Origin: an uncultured Clostridia bacterium
GTDB lineage: Bacteria; Bacillota; Clostridia; Oscillospirales; Ruminococcaceae
NCBI GenBank assembly: GCA_937894185.1
Contig: CALCSA010000023.1
Location: 1-9,224, forward strand
Direction of reading: 5' to 3'
Length of the DNA stretch: 9,224 bases
Shown here: positions 5,818-9,224 of the stretch, one piece after another
Position numbering within the stretch: the first letter of the stretch is position 1
Layout: every line of letters begins with the position of its first letter
Made by a program: the position numbers and the translations under genes
Notes under the pieces: generated by a model
Database searches by the model: none
Told to the model about the DNA's origin: nothing
The model's input: only the letters and a program-made list of their open reading frames with translations

Positions 5818-5846
5818 ATTATACCTGATTGCCGGGAAAAATGCAA
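5818..5846 (-). promoter_or_regulatory. sigma-A promoter driving the BI-1/YccA leader
   Basis: Minus strand: TTGCAT (5846-5841), 17-nt spacer, TATAAT (5823-5818), a perfect -10 with a partial -35. Predicted transcription start is near 5811. It is arranged back to back with the fhs promoter, with about 21 nt between the -35 boxes. Confidence 0.65.
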
Positions 5847-5867
5847 AGAATATCATGCAGGCGGGAT

Positions 5868-5896
5868 TTTGCAGAGCAAGAAAGGAAAACTCTAAT
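5868..5896 (+). promoter_or_regulatory. Possible promoter of fhs
   Basis: TTTGCA (5868-5873), 17-nt spacer, TCTAAT (5891-5896): four of six and five of six consensus positions. The transcript would start near 5903 and carry a 95-nt leader ending in AGGAGG (5981-5986), 11 nt before the fhs ATG. Inside the leader GATTGC and GCAATC could close a weak stem, but I see no recognised element. Confidence 0.45.
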
Positions 5897-5997
5897 GGTA
5901 AGGGAACTTTCATCAGGACAGATTGCCGCAGGCCAAGCAACAACAGGACGCTGATTTCTTATGTCTGTAACGCAATCGTAAGGAGGTAAAAGCAAGG

Positions 5998-7674
5998 ATG
6001 ACTTATAAAAGCGATATCGAAATAGCACAGGAATCCACCATGCAGCCCATCGGCCAAATAGCTGCACAGGTCGGAATCTCCCAAGAGTTTATCGAGCAGT
6101 ACGGTCCCTATAAGGCAAAGATTGACTACAACTATCTGGAAACCGTCAAGGACAAATCGGACGCCAAACTGATTCTGGTCACCGCCATTACCCCCACCCC
6201 CGCCGGAGAGGGTAAAACCACCACCACTGTAGGACTGGCCGACGGATTGCGCAAAATCGGCAAAAACGCCGTGGTTGCCTTGCGGGAGCCTTCCCTTGGG
6301 CCGGTGTTTGGCGTTAAGGGAGGCGCTGCGGGCGGCGGTTACGCTCAGGTGGTGCCTATGGAGGACATCAACCTTCACTTCACCGGGGATATGCACGCCA
6401 TTGGAGCAGCCAACAATCTGCTGGCTGCCATGCTGGACAACCACATCTTTCAGGGCAATGCGTTGGGCATCGACACCCGCCGGATTGTCTGGCGGCGCTG
6501 TGTGGATATGAACGACCGTCAGCTGCGCAATGTCACCGACGGTCTGGGCGGCCGGGTCAACGGTGTTCCCCGGGAGGATGGCTTTGACATCACCGTAGCT
6601 TCCGAGGTCATGGCGGTGCTCTGCCTTTCCAAGGACATCACCGACCTGAAAGAGCGTTGCGCCCGGATCATCGTGGGCTATACCCGGGAGGAAGAACCCA
6701 TCACCGCCGGAATGCTGAAAGCGGAAGGCGCCATGGCCGCCCTTCTCAAGGATGCCCTCAAGCCCAATTTGGTTCAGACATTGGAAGGCACTCCCGCCTT
6801 TATCCATGGCGGACCCTTCGCCAATATCGCCCATGGCTGCAACTCCATGATGGCCACTCGGATGGCCATGAAGCTGGGGGATTACGCCATCACCGAGGCT
6901 GGTTTCGGTGGGGATTTGGGCGCGGAGAAGTTCTTTGACATCAAGTGCCGGATGGCGGGGCTCGCCCCCAACGCAGTGGTGGTCGTGGCCACCGTTCGAG
7001 CTCTCAAGCATCACGGAGGGGTTGCCAAAGCCGATCTGGGCACCGAGAATCTGGATGCCCTGGAACAGGGCCTGCCCAACCTGTTGCAGCACGTGGAAAA
7101 CATGACCCAAGTCTTTGGCCTGCCCTGTGTGGTGGCCATCAACCGGTTCCCCACCGACAGCGAAGCGGAACTGAAGCTCATTGACGACAAGTGCAAAGCC
7201 CTTGGAGTCAACGTGGCCCTGTCCGAAGTCTGGGGCAAGGGCGGCGAGGGCGGCGTGGCTCTGGCTCAGGAGGTTGTCCGCCTCTGCGAACAGCCTAACA
7301 ACTTTACCCAGAGCTATGGTCTGGAGCTTTCCATTGCGCAGAAGCTGGAGGCCATCGCCACCAAAGTGTATCGGGCGGATGGCGTGGAGCTGACGGCAGG
7401 CGCCAAAAAGCAGGCGGCCCAGTTGGAAGCTTTGGGCTTTGGCAATCTGCCCATCTGCATGGCCAAGACCCAGTATAGTTTTTCCGATGATCAGAAGCTG
7501 TTAGGAGCCCCCCGAGGCTTTAAGATTACGGTGCGCAACCTGAAGGTTTCCGCCGGAGCAGGTTTTATCGTGGCCCTCACCGGGGATATTATGACTATGC
7601 CGGGCCTGCCTAAAGTGCCCAGCGCCGAGCGAATCGACGTGGATGCTGCAGGTAAAATTTCGGGTCTGTTCTAA
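5998..7674 (+). CDS. fhs: Formate-tetrahydrofolate ligase (formyl-THF synthetase)
   Basis: Cytoplasmic enzyme that joins formate to tetrahydrofolate with ATP hydrolysis, giving 10-formyl-THF: the entry step of the methyl branch of the Wood-Ljungdahl pathway in acetogens and a C1 supply route elsewhere. At 558 aa it has the usual bacterial length. The P-loop TPAGEGKT is at 67-74. The glycine-rich block EPSLGPVFGVKGGAAGGGYAQV follows at about 97-118, then HFTGDMHAIGAANNLLAA near 127-144. HGGPFANIAHGCNS lies near 269-282. The C-terminus ends in VDAAGKISGLF as in family members. The ATG at 5998 has AGGAGG 11 nt upstream, slightly far but acceptable. It is the first of three folate genes on this strand. 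The riboswitch lies downstream of it, so fhs itself is not under that switch. Confidence 0.98.
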   Translation: MTYKSDIEIAQESTMQPIGQIAAQVGISQEFIEQYGPYKAKIDYNYLETVKDKSDAKLILVTAITPTPAGEGKTTTTVGLADGLRKIGKNAVVALREPSLGPVFGVKGGAAGGGYAQVVPMEDINLHFTGDMHAIGAANNLLAAMLDNHIFQGNALGIDTRRIVWRRCVDMNDRQLRNVTDGLGGRVNGVPREDGFDITVASEVMAVLCLSKDITDLKERCARIIVGYTREEEPITAGMLKAEGAMAALLKDALKPNLVQTLEGTPAFIHGGPFANIAHGCNSMMATRMAMKLGDYAITEAGFGGDLGAEKFFDIKCRMAGLAPNAVVVVATVRALKHHGGVAKADLGTENLDALEQGLPNLLQHVENMTQVFGLPCVVAINRFPTDSEAELKLIDDKCKALGVNVALSEVWGKGGEGGVALAQEVVRLCEQPNNFTQSYGLELSIAQKLEAIATKVYRADGVELTAGAKKQAAQLEALGFGNLPICMAKTQYSFSDDQKLLGAPRGFKITVRNLKVSAGAGFIVALTGDIMTMPGLPKVPSAERIDVDAAGKISGLF

Positions 7675-7695
7675 ATCGTCCATTGGTGTTAAAAT

Positions 7696-7717
7696 GGGAG
7701 GGGGACAAGCCCCTCCC
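7696..7717 (+). terminator. Hairpin after fhs, weak terminator or processing site
   Basis: GGGAGGGG (7696-7703) pairs with CCCCTCCC (7710-7717) around GACAAG, a very stable 8-bp stem 21 nt after the fhs stop. The following sequence TCATAATTAAAT is not a proper T-tract, so termination may be incomplete and fhs transcripts may read into the riboswitch and folT. Confidence 0.55.
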
Positions 7718-7735
7718 TCATAATTAAATAATAGC

Positions 7736-7835
7736 TGGTCAGAGTAGGAAATGCGCGTTAAGTGCCGGTGGATGGGAGGTCGCCGCCGGACGAAGGATGA
7801 GTTTCATCCGCGTTGCATTTTCGCATCCGCTGCCA
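7736..7835 (+). promoter_or_regulatory. Tetrahydrofolate (THF) riboswitch aptamer upstream of folT
   Basis: The sequence carries the THF-I (folT) motif in order: CAGAGTAG at the 5' side of P1, GCGCGTTAAGTG, GGATGGGAGGTCG, GGACGAAGGATGA, and near the 3' end CGCATCCGCT. P1 can form from TGG(T)CAG (7736-7742) and CTGCCA (7830-7835), and P2 from GAAATGC (7748-7754) with GCATTTT (7815-7821). GCCGG and CCGG segments near 7763-7789 make P3. The aptamer senses reduced folates and in Firmicutes sits before folate transport or synthesis genes, exactly as here. Identification is from memory of the conserved core, which matches closely. Confidence 0.93.
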
Positions 7836-7876
7836 CGTGAAGGATGATCCTCCTTGCTGTGGCAAACATTAGGAGG
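7832..7876 (+). promoter_or_regulatory. Expression platform of the THF riboswitch with Shine-Dalgarno sequestering element
   Basis: The folT ribosome site AGGAGG (7871-7876) is perfectly complementary to CCTCCT at 7849-7854. That anti-SD can instead be held in a competing hairpin, GCCAC...GTGGC closing AAGGA/TCCTT (7832-7863). The 5' arm of this hairpin overlaps the 3' strand of aptamer stem P1. Hence ligand binding, by fixing P1, should release the anti-SD and block folT translation. The fold is my own pairing by eye; the logic agrees with translational control known for many THF riboswitches. Confidence 0.65.
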
Positions 7877-7883
7877 TTTTTTT

Positions 7884-8393
7884 ATGTCTCGCATGCATTT
7901 GTCAAGGCTCACGCAGGTTTCTCTTCTGATAGCGATAGAAATTGTTCTTTCCCGTTTTCTTTCCATCTCGACGCCCATTGTCAAAATCGGCTTTGGATTT
8001 GTGCCCATTGTACTCATAGCAATTCTTCACGGTCCTGTTTTTGCCGGAATTGGCGGGGCTTTGGCAGATTTTATAGGAGCCATTCTCTTTCCGATTGGGG
8101 CTTATTTCCCCGGCTTTACCTTGGTGGCAGGGCTGGTAGGACTCTGCTACGGGCTGTTTTTGTATCAAAAACCCCGCAACTTTTGGCGGATTTTGGTGTG
8201 TGTTTCCATTGTGTGCCTGCCGTTGCAGCTGGGCCTGGACACCCTTTGGCTGGTGATGATCACCGGAAAGGGGTATCTGGCATTGCTGCCCACCCGGGCC
8301 ATTAAAAGTCTGGTGATGATACCGGTTCAGGTGCTGACCATTCGCAGCCTGTGCTACTTTATTGCCGATGTGGTCCAGATACGAAAGGCATAA
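7884..8393 (+). CDS. folT: Folate ECF transporter S component FolT
   Basis: Membrane-embedded substrate-binding (S) subunit that captures folate for an energy-coupling-factor transporter; the shared EcfA/EcfA'/EcfT module must be encoded elsewhere. The 169-aa protein has about six hydrophobic helices. It shows the FolT-type signature VKIGFGFVPIVLIAILHGPV followed by GGALADFIGAILFPIGAYFPGFTL, where the ADxxGA and PxGxYFPGFTL strings are the recognisable part. ATG 7884 is preceded by AGGAGG and seven T. An in-frame ATG at 7854 lies inside the riboswitch platform and is rejected. The THF riboswitch directly upstream independently supports folate as substrate. FolD starts 22 nt after its stop, with no terminator between, so folD is probably co-transcribed. 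Confidence 0.94.
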   Translation: MSRMHLSRLTQVSLLIAIEIVLSRFLSISTPIVKIGFGFVPIVLIAILHGPVFAGIGGALADFIGAILFPIGAYFPGFTLVAGLVGLCYGLFLYQKPRNFWRILVCVSIVCLPLQLGLDTLWLVMITGKGYLALLPTRAIKSLVMIPVQVLTIRSLCYFIADVVQIRKA

Positions 8394-8415
8394 TACTCAA
8401 GACGGAGGAAGATTC

Positions 8416-9224
8416 ATGACAAAACTGTTGGAAGGCAAGCTGGTTGCCGCAGCTTTGAAGGAAAAGCAGCAGGCGGCTGTGGAGGCCCTTGCTGCCAAGG
8501 CAGTCAAACCCACTTTGGGAATTATCCGGGTGGGGGAGAGGGGAGACGACATCGCTTATGAGAGGGGAGCCGCCAAGCGCTGCGAAAGCGTGGGAGTCGC
8601 CGTACAGCGATTTCACCTTCCGGCGGATGCTCCCCAATCAGAGCTGTTATCCCTTTTGGAGCAGGTGAATCGGGATCCTTCCATTCACGGGGTACTGTTG
8701 TTCCGCCCGTTGCCCAAGCAGATGGATGATGAGACCATCCGCAATGCTTTGGCCCCGGAAAAAGACATCGACGGCATCACAGACGGCTCGCTGGCCGGGG
8801 TGTTTACCGGTTCCGGCAAAGGCTTTGCCCCCTGTACCGCCCAAGCCTGCCTGGAGATACTGGACTACTATGGTTACGATCTCAGGGGAAAAAAGGTCAC
8901 GGTCATCGGCCGGAGTCTGGTGGTGGGCAAGCCGGTTGCCGTGATGCTGATGGGCAGGCATGCCACCGTCACCGTCTGCCACACCCGCACCGTGGATATG
9001 CCCGCCGCCTGCCGGGAAGCGGATATCCTCATTGTGGCCGCCGGAAGAGCCGGGGTGGTGGGGAAGGAATTCTTCTCTCCCGGGCAAGTGGTCATCGATG
9101 TGGGAATCAACTTTGATGAAAACGGCAAGATGCAGGGAGACACGGATTTCGCCGCGGCACAGTCCGTGGTGGAGGCTATCACTCCGGTGCCGGGAGGAGT
9201 GGGAACGGTGACCACTTCGGTGCT
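8416..9224 (+). CDS. folD: Bifunctional methylene-THF dehydrogenase / methenyl-THF cyclohydrolase FolD, 3' end missing
   Basis: Converts 10-formyl-THF to methenyl-THF and on to 5,10-methylene-THF with NAD(P), the steps after Fhs. 269 codons are visible and the frame is open to the window end; family members are about 280-290 aa, so little is lost. The N-terminal catalytic domain includes HGVLLFRPLPKQM (91-103) and EKDIDG (115-120, catalytic-type Asp119). The Rossmann domain has VIGRSLVVGKP (163-173), and ITPVPGGVGTVT (256-267) is the C-terminal signature. Odd: aligned to E. coli or human FolD, the YVxxK catalytic Lys is Ala52 (YERGA) and the Gln of QLPLP is Phe96 (FRPLP). I recall this variant pair from other clostridial FolD proteins, so it may mark a lineage rather than damage. 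The start has GGAGGA at 8404-8409. Confidence 0.95.
   Translation, partial: MTKLLEGKLVAAALKEKQQAAVEALAAKAVKPTLGIIRVGERGDDIAYERGAAKRCESVGVAVQRFHLPADAPQSELLSLLEQVNRDPSIHGVLLFRPLPKQMDDETIRNALAPEKDIDGITDGSLAGVFTGSGKGFAPCTAQACLEILDYYGYDLRGKKVTVIGRSLVVGKPVAVMLMGRHATVTVCHTRTVDMPAACREADILIVAAGRAGVVGKEFFSPGQVVIDVGINFDENGKMQGDTDFAAAQSVVEAITPVPGGVGTVTTSV

Noticed and set aside
5508..5846. N-terminal extension of the BI-1 gene to 5846 (355 codons)
   Set aside because: The extra 113 residues look non-coding, the upstream ATG overlaps the -35 box of a good promoter, and a strong ribosome site marks 5507 as the start.
5959..7110. Long minus-strand open frame (383 codons) opposite fhs
   Set aside because: It is antisense to the unmistakable fhs gene, is rich in Gly/His/Gln as expected for the complement of a GC-rich coding frame, and has no ribosome site or known motif.
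7854..7883. Upstream ATG (7854) for folT
   Set aside because: It lies in the riboswitch expression platform, has no ribosome site, and adds residues that precede the usual FolT N-terminus.
8647..9215. Minus-strand open frames opposite folD
   Set aside because: They overlap a clearly homologous folD frame that continues to the window end, and show no motif or start signal.

Overview
The window looks like chromosomal DNA of an anaerobic Firmicute, most likely a clostridial or Peptococcaceae-type acetogen or relative. The grounds are moderate GC with strong AGGAGG ribosome sites, consensus sigma-A promoters, GTG and TTG starts, a tetrahydrofolate riboswitch in front of an ECF-type folate transporter gene, a DUF3842 gene, and an FmdE-family gene joined to a metal-chelate ABC transporter. 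No mobile element, CRISPR array or rRNA is visible.

Left part (1-4000, minus strand). A four-gene operon reads right to left: FmdE-family protein (3263-3787), substrate-binding lipoprotein (2096-3235), FecCD-type permease (1034 to about 2103, broken by a frameshift) and FecE-type ATPase (267-1037). A perfect TTGACA-17-TATAAT promoter (3972-4000) drives it through a hairpin-rich leader that includes a terminator-like stem. It ends at a strong terminator (197-233). Beyond that, csaA has its own promoter and runs off the left edge.

Middle (4008-5846). A small DUF3842 gene (+) diverges from the FmdE operon. It shares a bidirectional terminator with a tRNA-Gly(UCC) gene (-), which has its own perfect promoter. 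Next is a Bax inhibitor-1/YccA-type membrane protein gene (-) with a terminator overlapping its stop codon and a leader of about 300 nt starting at a good promoter.

Right part (5868-9224, plus strand). This is a one-carbon/folate cluster: fhs (formate-THF ligase), then a THF riboswitch with a visible Shine-Dalgarno sequestering platform, folT (folate ECF S component) and folD (bifunctional dehydrogenase/cyclohydrolase, cut by the window end). Fhs makes 10-formyl-THF from formate and FolD converts it onward to methylene-THF, while FolT imports folate under feedback by reduced folate. These are steps of the methyl branch of the Wood-Ljungdahl pathway or of general C1 supply.

The points most worth a second look are the FmdE-led metal-chelate transport operon with its unassigned structured leader, the permease split with a TGATG junction, a FolD lacking the usual catalytic Lys and Gln, and the long structured leader of the BI-1 gene.
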